From the NCBI GenBank assembly GCA_963764695.1, contig CAVXTW010000001.1:186001-250000 (forward strand): a DNA stretch of 64,000 bases. The letters run 5' to 3'. Below the pieces are notes generated by a model that saw only the letters and a list, made by a program, of their open reading frames with translations, did not search any database and was not told where the DNA came from. The translations under genes were made by a program, and so were the position numbers. The stretch is from DATFRY01 sp963764695. Its GTDB lineage: Bacteria; Myxococcota_A; Polyangia; Haliangiales; Haliangiaceae. This document shows, one piece after another, positions 1 through 7,330 of the stretch (the stretch's first letter is position 1; each line of letters starts with the position of its first letter).

Positions 1-1
1 G

Positions 2-790
2 GTGCTGCTGCACGTCGGCGACGCCGATGCCTACCGGACCGAGCACATCCCGGGCGCGCGCCACGTCGCGCTCGATGACATCTCGTACTCGGTGCATGAC
101 GGCACCGGCCGCATGCTCGAGTTTCCGCCGCCCGACGATCTGCGCCGCCGTCTCGAGGATCTCGGCATCTCGTCGGCCTCGCGCGTGATCGTCTACACCG
201 CCAAGGACTGGATCTCGCCCGCCACGCGCGTCATCTTCACCCTCGATCAGGCGGGCCTGGGCGCGCGCGCCGCGCTGCTCGACGGCGGCATGCCGGCGTG
301 GCGGCGCGCAGGGCATCCCACCACCGACGCCGCGGTGCCGGCCCGCAAGGGCACCCTCGCGCCGCTGGCCATGCGCGACCTGGTCGTCGATGCCACCAAG
401 GTGATGACCAGCCTCGGCAAGCCCGGCGTGGTCGTCATCGACGCGCGCGATCGATCGTTCTACGACGGCACCGAGATCGGCGACTCGCACGATCGCCCGC
501 ACAGGAGCGGCCACATCCGCGGCGCTCTCAGCGTGCCCTTCGACAGCGTGTTCGACGAGCAGCAAGTCCTGCGCTCGCCCGAGCAGCTGACCGCGATCTT
601 CGCCGCCGCCGGCGTGAAGCCGGGCGACCGGGTGATCGGCTACTGCCACATCGGGCAGCAGGCCACCGCGATGCTGTTCGCGGCCCGGCGCCTCGGCCAT
701 CCCGTCCAGCTGTACGACGGCTCGTTCGAGGACTGGTCGCTCTTCCATCCCGACTACCCGGTCGAGGGTCCCGCCGGGGAGCCCAGGTGA
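2..790 (+). CDS. Two-domain sulfurtransferase (rhodanese/thiosulfate sulfurtransferase type), 5' end cut by window
   Basis: The frame is open at the left edge, so the true start lies upstream; 262 codons are visible. Two rhodanese-like halves can be read. The N-terminal half has the HIPGA and LDGG elements typical of the family, and the C-terminal half has RSGHIRGA followed by the active-site loop GYCHIGQQA, with Cys as the presumed persulfide carrier. The family moves sulfane sulfur from thiosulfate or 3-mercaptopyruvate to an acceptor. Its TGA overlaps the next GTG by 4 nt (GTGA), so it is translationally coupled to the YeeE/YedE gene. In this context it probably hands on or receives sulfur imported by the next two gene products. 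The choice between TST and MST activity cannot be made from the visible part. Confidence 0.9.
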   Translation: MLLHVGDADAYRTEHIPGARHVALDDISYSVHDGTGRMLEFPPPDDLRRRLEDLGISSASRVIVYTAKDWISPATRVIFTLDQAGLGARAALLDGGMPAWRRAGHPTTDAAVPARKGTLAPLAMRDLVVDATKVMTSLGKPGVVVIDARDRSFYDGTEIGDSHDRPHRSGHIRGALSVPFDSVFDEQQVLRSPEQLTAIFAAAGVKPGDRVIGYCHIGQQATAMLFAARRLGHPVQLYDGSFEDWSLFHPDYPVEGPAGEPR

Positions 791-1299
791 GCCGCCCGCG
801 CGCATACGCCGATCCGTACGTCGCCGGCGCGTGCCTCGGCCTGGTGCTGCTCGCGGCGCTGGTCATCACCGGTCGCGGGCTGGGCGCTTCGGGCGCGTTC
901 GCGGCCACCGCCGCCGGGCTTACCCACGCGGTCGCACCGGACCGCGCCGAGGCGAGCGCCACCTTCGCGCGCTACCTGGGCGGCGACGGTCCGTGGCGCG
1001 ACTGGCTGCTGTTCGAGCTGGCCGGCGTCGCGATCGGTGGCTTCGTGTCGGCGTGGCTGGCCGGCCGGCTGCGCGGCGAGATCGAGCGCGGACCGCACGC
1101 CGGGCGCAGTGCGCGGCTGGCCGTCGCGTTCGCGGGCGGCGCGGTCATGGGGGTGGGCGCGGTGCTGGCGCGCGGATGCACCAGCGGCCTCGCGCTGACC
1201 GGCGGCGCCCTGCTCAGCGCCGGCGCCTGGCTGTTCATGATCGCCGCGTTCGCCGCGGCCTACCTGGTGGCGCCCGTCGCGCGGCGGATGTGGCGATGA
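787..1299 (+). CDS. YeeE/YedE-family membrane protein, half-transporter 1
   Basis: 170 aa from a GTG that overlaps the previous stop (GTGA). Four hydrophobic segments are visible. The signature loop near residues 125-140 contains ARGCTSG followed by LTGGALLSAG, the conserved Cys-bearing motif of the YeeE/YedE (DUF395, sulf_transp) family. Characterised YeeE proteins pass thiosulfate across the inner membrane by Cys relay. Here the transporter is split over two genes, as is common for the shorter YedE proteins. The next gene starts inside its stop codon (ATGA). The N-terminus contains a segment with poor conservation before the first loop, typical for this half. Substrate thiosulfate is inferred from the rhodanese neighbours and not shown by the sequence. 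Confidence 0.85.
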   Translation: MSRPRAYADPYVAGACLGLVLLAALVITGRGLGASGAFAATAAGLTHAVAPDRAEASATFARYLGGDGPWRDWLLFELAGVAIGGFVSAWLAGRLRGEIERGPHAGRSARLAVAFAGGAVMGVGAVLARGCTSGLALTGGALLSAGAWLFMIAAFAAAYLVAPVARRMWR

Positions 1300-1904
1300 G
1301 CGGGCCGTGGATCGACGGAGACGGCACCGCTGCCGGGACGATGACCGCCGTCGCGATCGGCGTCGGCTTCGGTGCGGCGCTCGAGCGCGCCGGCCTGGGC
1401 AGCGCCCGCAAGCTGGTCGGGCAGTTCTATCTGGACGACCTGACCGTGTTCAAGGTCATGTTCAGCGCGATCGTCGTCGCCATGCTGGGCAGCTTCTGGC
1501 TGGGATGGCTCGGTGTCGTCGACCTGTCGCGCGTGTTCGTGCCCGGGACCTGGCTCCTGCCGCAGCTGGTCGGCGGCCTCGTCTTCGGAGCCGGCATGGT
1601 GCTCGCCGGCCTGTGCCCGGGCACGTCGTGCGTGGCCGCCGCCAGCGGACGCGGCGACGGGCTGGCCGTGCTGCTCGGCATGTTCGCCGGCGTGCTCGGC
1701 ATCGGGCTCGGCTCGGCGCCGCTGGCCGACTTTCAGGCCAGCACCGCGCGCGGACCGCTGACCCTGCCGGCGTGGCTGCACCTGCCGTACGGCGTGGTGG
1801 TGCTCGCCGTGGTCGTCATGGCGCTGGTCGGCTTCCGCCTCGCCGACCGCCTCGCCGACCGGCACGCCGGCCGGCACGCCGACAGGCACGCGAGGGCATC
1901 GTGA
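1296..1904 (+). CDS. YeeE/YedE-family membrane protein, half-transporter 2
   Basis: 202 aa, ATG overlapping the upstream TGA by 4 nt. It has four to five membrane segments and the second family signature AGLCPGTSCVAAASGRGDG at about residues 109-127, with two Cys residues that would form the conducting Cys ladder together with the first half. The last 25 residues form a four-residue repeat of the R-L/H-A-D/G type encoded by 12-nt tandem units at 1836-1892, giving a basic, His/Arg-rich cytoplasmic tail. The following rhodanese gene begins at the stop codon (GTGA), so all these genes form one coupled operon. Confidence 0.85.
   Translation: MSGPWIDGDGTAAGTMTAVAIGVGFGAALERAGLGSARKLVGQFYLDDLTVFKVMFSAIVVAMLGSFWLGWLGVVDLSRVFVPGTWLLPQLVGGLVFGAGMVLAGLCPGTSCVAAASGRGDGLAVLLGMFAGVLGIGLGSAPLADFQASTARGPLTLPAWLHLPYGVVVLAVVVMALVGFRLADRLADRHAGRHADRHARAS
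1836..1892 (+). repeat. 12-nt tandem repeat encoding the tail of the second YeeE/YedE protein
   Basis: Four full 12-nt units and one partial unit (CGCCTCGCCGAC at 1836 and 1848, then diverged CGGCACGCC-type units at 1860, 1872 and 1884). It encodes repeats of Arg-Leu/His-Ala-Asp/Gly. Purely a local slippage-type repeat at the 3' end of the gene; no function is apparent. Confidence 0.7.
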
Positions 1905-2389
1905 GGCTGCCGTCGTGGCGCCGCATGCTGGCCGGCTCGGCGGCGCTGGCCGGCGCGCTCGCGCCGCTGGCGGGCAACCCGTACCGCGGCCGCCGCGCGA
2001 CAATCGATGTCGCCGAGCTGGCCGACGTGGTGACGCGCGAGGCGGATCACGTGTCGGCGGTCGACCTGGCCGCCTGGCTGCGCGCGGGCCGGCCGGGCCT
2101 GCGCATCTTCGACGTGCGCTCCGCCGCGGAGTTCGCCGCGTACCACATCCCGGGCGCCGAGCACGTCCCGCTGGTGGCGCTGCCGACCACGCGCCTCGAC
2201 GCCGGCGACACGGTCGTCCTCTACTCCGAGGCCGGCCCGCACGGCGCGCAGGCGTGGGTGTTCCTGCGCGCGCTCGGCCATCACCGCGTCTTCTTCCTGC
2301 GCCGCGGGCTGCGCGAGTGGCTCGACGACGTGATGAGCCCGGCGGTCGCGGCACCGGTGCCTTACGTGAGCCGAGGACGCGGATGCTGA
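1901..2389 (+). CDS. Rhodanese-like domain protein lacking the catalytic Cys
   Basis: 162 aa from a GTG overlapping the previous TGA. An N-terminal hydrophobic stretch (about residues 6-22) suggests membrane anchoring or export. A single rhodanese domain follows: IFDVRSAAEFAAYHIPGA at about residues 69-86, then TVVLYSEAGPHGAQAW, where Ser occupies the position of the usual persulfide Cys (normally CxxGxR), then LRRGLREWL. The fold is therefore kept but the sulfur-carrying residue is not. Non-catalytic rhodaneses can act as binding or scaffolding modules. It overlaps the next gene by 7 nt (ATGCTGA). Confidence 0.8.
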   Translation: MRLPSWRRMLAGSAALAGALAPLAGNPYRGRRATIDVAELADVVTREADHVSAVDLAAWLRAGRPGLRIFDVRSAAEFAAYHIPGAEHVPLVALPTTRLDAGDTVVLYSEAGPHGAQAWVFLRALGHHRVFFLRRGLREWLDDVMSPAVAAPVPYVSRGRGC

Positions 2390-3765
2390 CCGTCCCCGAG
2401 CCAGCCTTGTCTCCGGACGCCTCGGCCGATGCGATCGATCGCGACTTCGCTGCGCTGCGAGCCCGCGACTTCGCCCGCCTCGACGAGCACGGCCTGGCCT
2501 ACCTCGACTACGCCGCGAGCGGGCTGCCCGCCCTGTCGCAGCTGCGCGCGCACCACGCGTTCCTGACCGAGCGCGTCCTCGGCAACCCGCACTCCGACTC
2601 GGCGCCGTCGCGCGCCAGCGGCGACGTGATCGATCACGCCCGCCGCCTGGTCCTCGACTTCTTCGACGTCAACGCCTCGACCCACGACGTCTGCTTCACC
2701 GCCAACGCGTCGGCCGCCATCAAGCTGGTCGCCGAGAGCTACCCGTTCGGCGCGCGGGCCGGGCTCCTCCTCGCCGCCGACAACCACAACTCGATGAACG
2801 GCGCGCGCGAGTACGCTCGCCGCGCCGGTGCCCGCGTGCGCGTCCTGCCGCTCGATCGCGAGCTGCGCCTGCGCGGCGCCGACGGCGTCCTGACCGACGA
2901 GGCCGCCCGCGGCGGCGGCCTCTACGCGATGCCGGCACAGTCGAACTTCTCGGGCGTGCGCCATCCGCTCGGGCTGGTGACGCGGGCGCGTTCCCTCGGC
3001 TTCCAGGTGCTGCTCGACGTCGCGGCGTACGCCCCCGGCCACCCGCTCAGCCTCAGGGCATGCCCGGCCGACTTCGCGGTCCTCTCCTTCTACAAGCTGT
3101 TCGGCTATCCCACCGGCGTCGGGGCTCTGGTCGCGCGCCGCGACGCGCTCGCCCTGCTGCGCCGGCCCTGGTTCGCGGGCGGCACCGTCCAGTACGTGTC
3201 GGTCGCCGCCGACTGTCACCGCCTGCACCCGGACCACCAGGCGTTCGAGGACGGCACGCCGGACTTTCTCGGCCTTGCCGCGCTCGCGCCCGGCTTCGCG
3301 CTCCTCGAGGAGGTCGGCCTGCAGCGCCTGGCCGCGCGCGCGTCGCGCCTCACCCGGCACTTGATCGATCGACTCTCCGGGTTGTGCCACGGCGGCGGCG
3401 CGCGCCTGGTCAGCGTGTACGGCCCGACCGGCATGTCCGGTCGCGGCGGGACCGTCAGCTTCAACATCCGCGACGCGAGCGGACGCGTGGTGCCCTACGG
3501 CTCCGTCGAGGTGCGCGCCCGCGCCGCCGGCGTCGCGCTGCGCGGCGGCTGCTTCTGCAACCCGGGCGCCGCCGAGGCCGCCCTGGCGATCGACGCGACC
3601 TCCCTGGCCGCGTGTCTGGAGGGGAGCGGCGACCGGTTCTCGGTCGAGCGGCTGTCCCGCTGTCTGGGCGGCGCGGTCGGCGCCGTCCGCATCTCGCTCG
3701 GCCTCGCCTCCAACCTCGCCGACGTCGAGCGCGCCGTGGCCGTTGTGGCCTCGTTCGCGCGCTGA
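2383..3765 (+). CDS. Class V aminotransferase, MoCo-sulfurase (MOCOS)-like cysteine desulfurase
   Basis: 460 aa, ATG at 2383 overlapping the rhodanese stop. PLP fold type I. An NPHS element follows the start of the fold, FTANASAAIKLVAES forms the phosphate-binding loop region, and SFYKLFGYPTGVGAL carries the PLP-binding Lys. The C-terminal loop RGGCFCNPGAA carries the sulfur-accepting Cys. The YKLFGYPTG and GCFCNPGA wording is closer to the N-terminal domain of molybdenum-cofactor sulfurases than to SufS/IscS. The MOSC domain of eukaryotic MOCOS is absent. The likely reaction is L-cysteine desulfuration to an enzyme persulfide. The operon context suggests the sulfur is exchanged with the rhodaneses. 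Whether MoCo is the acceptor is unknown; no MoCo enzyme gene is in view. Confidence 0.85.
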   Translation: MLTVPEPALSPDASADAIDRDFAALRARDFARLDEHGLAYLDYAASGLPALSQLRAHHAFLTERVLGNPHSDSAPSRASGDVIDHARRLVLDFFDVNASTHDVCFTANASAAIKLVAESYPFGARAGLLLAADNHNSMNGAREYARRAGARVRVLPLDRELRLRGADGVLTDEAARGGGLYAMPAQSNFSGVRHPLGLVTRARSLGFQVLLDVAAYAPGHPLSLRACPADFAVLSFYKLFGYPTGVGALVARRDALALLRRPWFAGGTVQYVSVAADCHRLHPDHQAFEDGTPDFLGLAALAPGFALLEEVGLQRLAARASRLTRHLIDRLSGLCHGGGARLVSVYGPTGMSGRGGTVSFNIRDASGRVVPYGSVEVRARAAGVALRGGCFCNPGAAEAALAIDATSLAACLEGSGDRFSVERLSRCLGGAVGAVRISLGLASNLADVERAVAVVASFAR

Positions 3766-3794
3766 CGTGGCGAGGGGAGGAGCCGGTCTCCGAG

Positions 3795-4466
3795 CTACTG
3801 GATCGTGCCTTCGGTGCAGAGGTCCTCGGGACCGAGCCCGCGGCGCTCCGCCGTGAAGTCGAGGATGGCCTGCTGGTCGTCCTCGTCGAGGCAGCTGCCG
3901 GTCATCACCCAGTCGGCCGCGATGACGGCCACCGGCATGGCGAGCTCGGGATCCTCCGCGATGATGGCGCGCTTGTGGCCGCACTCCGCGTCGTCCGGGA
4001 TCGCGTCGTACGCCGCGCGCAGCGCCGTCGCGACCTCGTCCGGCGCGTCCGGGTGCGTGAGCAGCACGATGCCGCCGTGCTCTAGGTTGTGCACGTAGTG
4101 GCCGCGGGCCAGCTCGAAGTGCACGTCCCAGGTCGCCCATACAGTGTAGTGGGGGCCCGACGACGGCGGCTCGTTGGCGTAGGTGATCTCGGAGCCCGCG
4201 GCGACGTGGGTCCACTTCTCGTTGGCCACCTCGCGGGGCGCGCTCAGGCACGCTGCCGGGTCGGCATCCGCGCCATCGCCGCCCGCGTCCACCCCGGTCC
4301 CGTCGTCATCGTCCCCGGTGCCGTCATCTGTCGTACCGTCATCGGTCGTGCCGTCGTCGGTGGTGCCGTCGTCGTCGCCGCCGCCCCCGCCGTCGTCGCC
4401 GCCACACGCGACGACACCGGCCAGGAGCATCGAGAACGACAGATATCCTAGTTTACCGATCTTCAT
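3795..4466 (-). CDS. DUF3105 lipoprotein
   Basis: 223 aa. I chose the ATG at 4466 because GAGGAG lies 8 nt upstream; an in-frame TTG at 4472 is also possible. The N-terminal signal ends with a lipobox (LLAGVVAC, Cys at about residue 21), so this is an outer or inner membrane lipoprotein. An extremely acidic low-complexity linker of DDGTT-type repeats follows (residues about 22-65). The C-terminal 150 residues match DUF3105: ANEPPSSGPHYTVWATWD and GHYVHNLEHGG. The function of DUF3105 is not established; the conserved His residues suggest metal binding. It converges with the sulfur operon with only 29 nt between stops. Confidence 0.85.
   Translation of the reverse strand: MKIGKLGYLSFSMLLAGVVACGGDDGGGGGDDDGTTDDGTTDDGTTDDGTGDDDDGTGVDAGGDGADADPAACLSAPREVANEKWTHVAAGSEITYANEPPSSGPHYTVWATWDVHFELARGHYVHNLEHGGIVLLTHPDAPDEVATALRAAYDAIPDDAECGHKRAIIAEDPELAMPVAVIAADWVMTGSCLDEDDQQAILDFTAERRGLGPEDLCTEGTIQ
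4316..4377 (-). repeat. 15-nt tandem repeat in the DUF3105 lipoprotein linker
   Basis: Three to four 15-nt units of the GTCGTGCCGTCGTCG type on the plus strand encode DDGTT repeats on the minus strand. This acidic spacer follows the lipobox and would hold the folded domain off the membrane. Tract length is expected to vary between strains. Confidence 0.65.
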
Positions 4467-4504
4467 GTACAAGACTCCTCGGTTGCCGATTCACTCGATC
4501 GGCG

Positions 4505-5137
4505 TCAGATGCGGACGCGAAGGACTTCGTAAGTCTCGGCGAATGCAAAGCCGCTGATGCGGCCCATGGCGCGCGCGAGGTCGCGGCTCGATTCGAGGTC
4601 GAGCTTGGAGAGCTGGCTCTTGTGAGCGGAGATGGCTGCGATCTTGTCGTCGATGGTGGACGAGATGTCGGCGAAGCACTGCCCCATGGAGCGCGCCTGC
4701 GCGTTCATCTCTGGGCTCGACATGAACGCCAGCAGGTCGCACGGGGTGCGCCGCAGCGCGGAGACCGTGGCGCGGTTGACCAGGCCGTGGTCCCAGTGCA
4801 GGTCGTTGGCCGAGTGGGTGACGACCAGGTCGGGGCGGATGTCCGCCACCATCCTGTCGAACCGCCCGACAAGGTCGTGCATCGGGACGTCCTCGACGCG
4901 GCACTCCCTGTCGTCGACCAGCAGCATGAGCTCGCCGCCGAGGACGCGGGCGCCCTCGCGCGCCTCGGCGTAGCGCTCCTCGAAGTGATTCGGGATGGAG
5001 ATGATCGCCATGTGCAGCTCGGCGCCCTCCTGGGCGAGCCGCGACAGGAGTCCGCCCGCACCCACCTCCATGTCGTCCGGGTGGGCACCGAAGGCGAGCA
5101 CTCTGCCTGGTCTTCCGTCTTCGAATACTCGGTTCAT
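4505..5137 (-). CDS. PIG-L (LmbE-like) family N-deacetylase
   Basis: 210 aa. The N-terminus has LAFGAHPDDMEVGAGG, the zinc-binding AHPDD motif, and the second metal His lies in HWDHGLV at about residues 115-121. This is a full-length PIG-L deacetylase of the GlcNAc-PI/bacillithiol/mycothiol type. It has no signal peptide, so it acts in the cytoplasm on a soluble or lipid-linked GlcNAc-type substrate. It is the last gene of a minus-strand run after the glycosyltransferase and the WbqC-like gene (24 nt from the latter), so a role in de-N-acetylating a surface-glycan precursor is the best inference. Confidence 0.88.
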   Translation of the reverse strand: MNRVFEDGRPGRVLAFGAHPDDMEVGAGGLLSRLAQEGAELHMAIISIPNHFEERYAEAREGARVLGGELMLLVDDRECRVEDVPMHDLVGRFDRMVADIRPDLVVTHSANDLHWDHGLVNRATVSALRRTPCDLLAFMSSPEMNAQARSMGQCFADISSTIDDKIAAISAHKSQLSKLDLESSRDLARAMGRISGFAFAETYEVLRVRI

Positions 5138-5161
5138 GGGCCTGTTCTCATGCGGTTGTTC

Positions 5162-5888
5162 CTATCCGGCGATGCGGCGCTCGCCCGTCGACAACAAGAT
5201 GTCGCGGCTCGCGGGACCGCAGTTCAAGAGCATGTCGAGGACGCACATCCTCGGGATGAAGCCGAGCCCGGGGTAGCGCTGGGGATAGGTCGGGTGCTCG
5301 AACGACTGCCACGCCACCGTGATCCCGGCCTGCCGGAGCGCGTCGAACATCGAGGTAACCGGTCGAGCCACCGCGGCCGGACAGGTACACCTTGGCGCCG
5401 ACCTTGCGGCAGAAGTCGATGATGCGGTCGGTCTTCTGCCCCTCGAGATCGAGCGAGGAGGACCGGATGAGCGGCCGCGTGATCCCGAACCAGCCGCGCA
5501 CCAGATCGAGGATGTGGAGCGTGACGTCCAGCAGCCTGGGCCACGGGCGCGTGAACAGATCCTCGAGCTCCGGGGCGTACGCCCTGAAGTACGGCGCCTT
5601 GCCGTAGTGGATCTGCAGGGTGGCCCAGGTGCGGCGCTGCCAGTGCTCCTTGGCGCTGACACCGTCGTTGCGGATCAGCTTGTCGCAGATGAGGTCGCTC
5701 TGCGACCCGCGCTCGAGCGGCACCGTGATCCAGGCCGACGAGTTGTTCACCTTGATCCGGTTGCGGTTCTGGAAGTTGTCCTTCTCGTACTGCAGGTCGT
5801 CCATGACGATGAACAGATCGGCCTGCGCCATCTTGTGGACGTAGCCGAGCCACGGAAAGTAGTGCGGCTGGTGGGCGGCGACGATCAT
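5162..5888 (-). pseudogene. WbqC-like family protein, interrupted by one frameshift
   Basis: The start at 5888 (ATGA overlap with the upstream glycosyltransferase stop) gives a classic WbqC N-terminus: IVAAHQPHYFPWLGYVHK, then DDLQYEKDNFQNRNRIK. This frame is good to about residue 180 (SGRGGSTGYLD) and then loses similarity. The expected C-terminus, with AGITVAWQSFEHPTYPQRY and LDMLLNCGPAS, is in another minus frame that ends at a TAG at 5162-5164. One extra base, or two missing ones, near 5348 explains the change. The repaired protein is about 241 aa, normal for the family. WbqC proteins occur in O-antigen and glycan loci and are linked to modified sugars. This is either a real lesion or an assembly indel. 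Confidence 0.8.
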
Positions 5889-7072
5889 CTGGGCGCTCCG
5901 GGCACGTGTCCGCGCGTCTCCCAGCTCGACGTGTTGAGCGTGAACAGCCCGAGCGGCGTGAGCAGCAGATAGGCCACCGGCATGAGCACGACCATGGGCA
6001 GGAAGGCGACCGGATGGACCCGCAGCCACGGCGGCAGCCTGCGAGTGGACGGCGAGAAGTGATAGAGCATCGCGAAGAACGCGACCACGGCGAGGTGGAT
6101 CGCGGCCAGCCCGAAGAACTCACCCTCGAGCACGTGGAAGATGATGACGAACGGGTAGACCAGGAGGAGCAGGAACATCGACAGGTACTGGACGCACAGG
6201 AACGGGTGGAGCCGCCACGCGTGGCCCAGGCCGCCGATGAAGTCGACGATGTTCGACCGCTTCCAGCGCAGCTGCTGGTTGAAGTAGCCCTTCAGGTCGG
6301 TCACCGCCTTGGTGAAGCACATCGCGTCCATCGTCATGCACGTGCGATAGCCGGCCTTGACGATCTGGCGGGTGAGGAATCGATCCTCGCCGTACTTGAT
6401 CGGCACGCCGAGGATGTTCCTGTTCTCCAGGATCGGCTCGAGCTCGATCAGCACGTGGCGCCGGTACGCGGTGAGGCATCCTGACAGACACATCACCGAG
6501 CGCAGCGAGCGCTCCAGGTTCTTGAGGTGCTCCTGGCCGAAGTAGTACTTGATGGTCTGCAGCTTCGTGAGCCAGTTGTCGTTCGGGTTGGAGACGTGGA
6601 TGCGTCCCCCCACCGCCACGATGTCGGGGCTGACGAAGCGCGCGACCAGCTCGCGCAGCGCGCGCGGATGGACGATGACGTCCGAGTCGACCGAGACGAT
6701 GACCTCGGAGGTGGCCCGCCGGACCGCGTGGTTGATGCCCTTGCGCTTGCCCATGTTGTAGGGGTTGCGAAGGACGGTCACGTTTGCGCACTCCGAGGCG
6801 GCCTTGCAGGCCCACTCGTAGCTGTCGTCCGTGGAGCAGTCGTCCACGATGATGACCGACAGCTTGTCCGGTGGATAATCGAGCCGGACCAGGCTGATGA
6901 TCGTGTCGTAGATGGACTTCCCCTCGTTGTAGAGGGGGACCACGACCGCGACCGTCGGTTCGTATCCCTCTATCGTCTCGTCGAACTTGCGGCCGCGGAC
7001 GAGCGCGAGATAGAAGCCGAACAGGTATCGGTTGAGGAAGACGACGAAGATGAAGAGATAGACTGGAAACAT
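5885..7072 (-). CDS. Membrane glycosyltransferase family 2, processive synthase type
   Basis: 395 aa. One N-terminal membrane segment is followed by a GT-A catalytic domain and four C-terminal membrane segments. Visible motifs: VVVPLYNEG, IIVDDCSTD, VSVDSDVIV (DxD for nucleotide-sugar and metal), YGEDRFLTRQ (catalytic base region) and QQLRWKRS (QxxRW product-binding motif). This combination is that of hyaluronan/chitin/PNAG-type synthases, which polymerise and extrude a polysaccharide. The adjacent deacetylase points to a GlcNAc-containing polymer, but the substrate cannot be read from sequence. It is the first gene of the minus-strand operon and is divergent from the coiled-coil adaptor gene at 7331. 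Confidence 0.88.
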   Translation of the reverse strand: MFPVYLFIFVVFLNRYLFGFYLALVRGRKFDETIEGYEPTVAVVVPLYNEGKSIYDTIISLVRLDYPPDKLSVIIVDDCSTDDSYEWACKAASECANVTVLRNPYNMGKRKGINHAVRRATSEVIVSVDSDVIVHPRALRELVARFVSPDIVAVGGRIHVSNPNDNWLTKLQTIKYYFGQEHLKNLERSLRSVMCLSGCLTAYRRHVLIELEPILENRNILGVPIKYGEDRFLTRQIVKAGYRTCMTMDAMCFTKAVTDLKGYFNQQLRWKRSNIVDFIGGLGHAWRLHPFLCVQYLSMFLLLLVYPFVIIFHVLEGEFFGLAAIHLAVVAFFAMLYHFSPSTRRLPPWLRVHPVAFLPMVVLMPVAYLLLTPLGLFTLNTSSWETRGHVPGAPR

Positions 7073-7330
7073 GGAGCGGATGCCGTTCGTTCATCCGCAA
7101 GCAAGAGCAGTACCGATGCCGACGCGAGCGCGTCGATGAACTCAAGCGAGCGGAAGGGCGTCATAGATGCCAGATCGAGCCCGGCAGTGCCCACCGTGAC
7201 AGGAAGTTCTCACTTCCAAAATTTGCACACCCAGTGATCCTCGCCTGCTGTACCGCCTGCCGCAGGTTGCACGTGATGGCGGCGCTCTTGCAGTCGAACC
7301 ACGAAGCTTCCCAGGACGTCCGGAGACTAA
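7073..7330. promoter_or_regulatory. Divergent intergenic region between the glycosyltransferase and adaptor genes
   Basis: 258 nt separate two divergent operons of the polysaccharide locus. The base composition is more AT-rich than the flanks (runs such as TTCCAAAATTTGC around 7214-7226), as expected for a control region. I could not identify a convincing pair of promoter hexamers or a palindromic operator. The plus-strand gene has a plausible Shine-Dalgarno (CGGAG) 5 nt before its ATG. Confidence 0.4.

Noticed and set aside
298..786. Upstream extension of the YeeE/YedE frame (open from 298)
   Set aside because: Arg-rich translation typical of the shadow of a GC-rich gene; the real start is the GTG at 787 that overlaps the rhodanese stop.
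2362..4251. Minus-strand frame of 629 codons opposite the MoCo-sulfurase-like gene
   Set aside because: It is antisense to a gene with clear family motifs and its own translation has no recognisable motif; long antisense frames are expected at this GC content.
4316..4377. Regulatory repeat or operator in the DUF3105 gene
   Set aside because: The 15-nt units are in frame and encode an acidic linker, so a coding explanation is enough.
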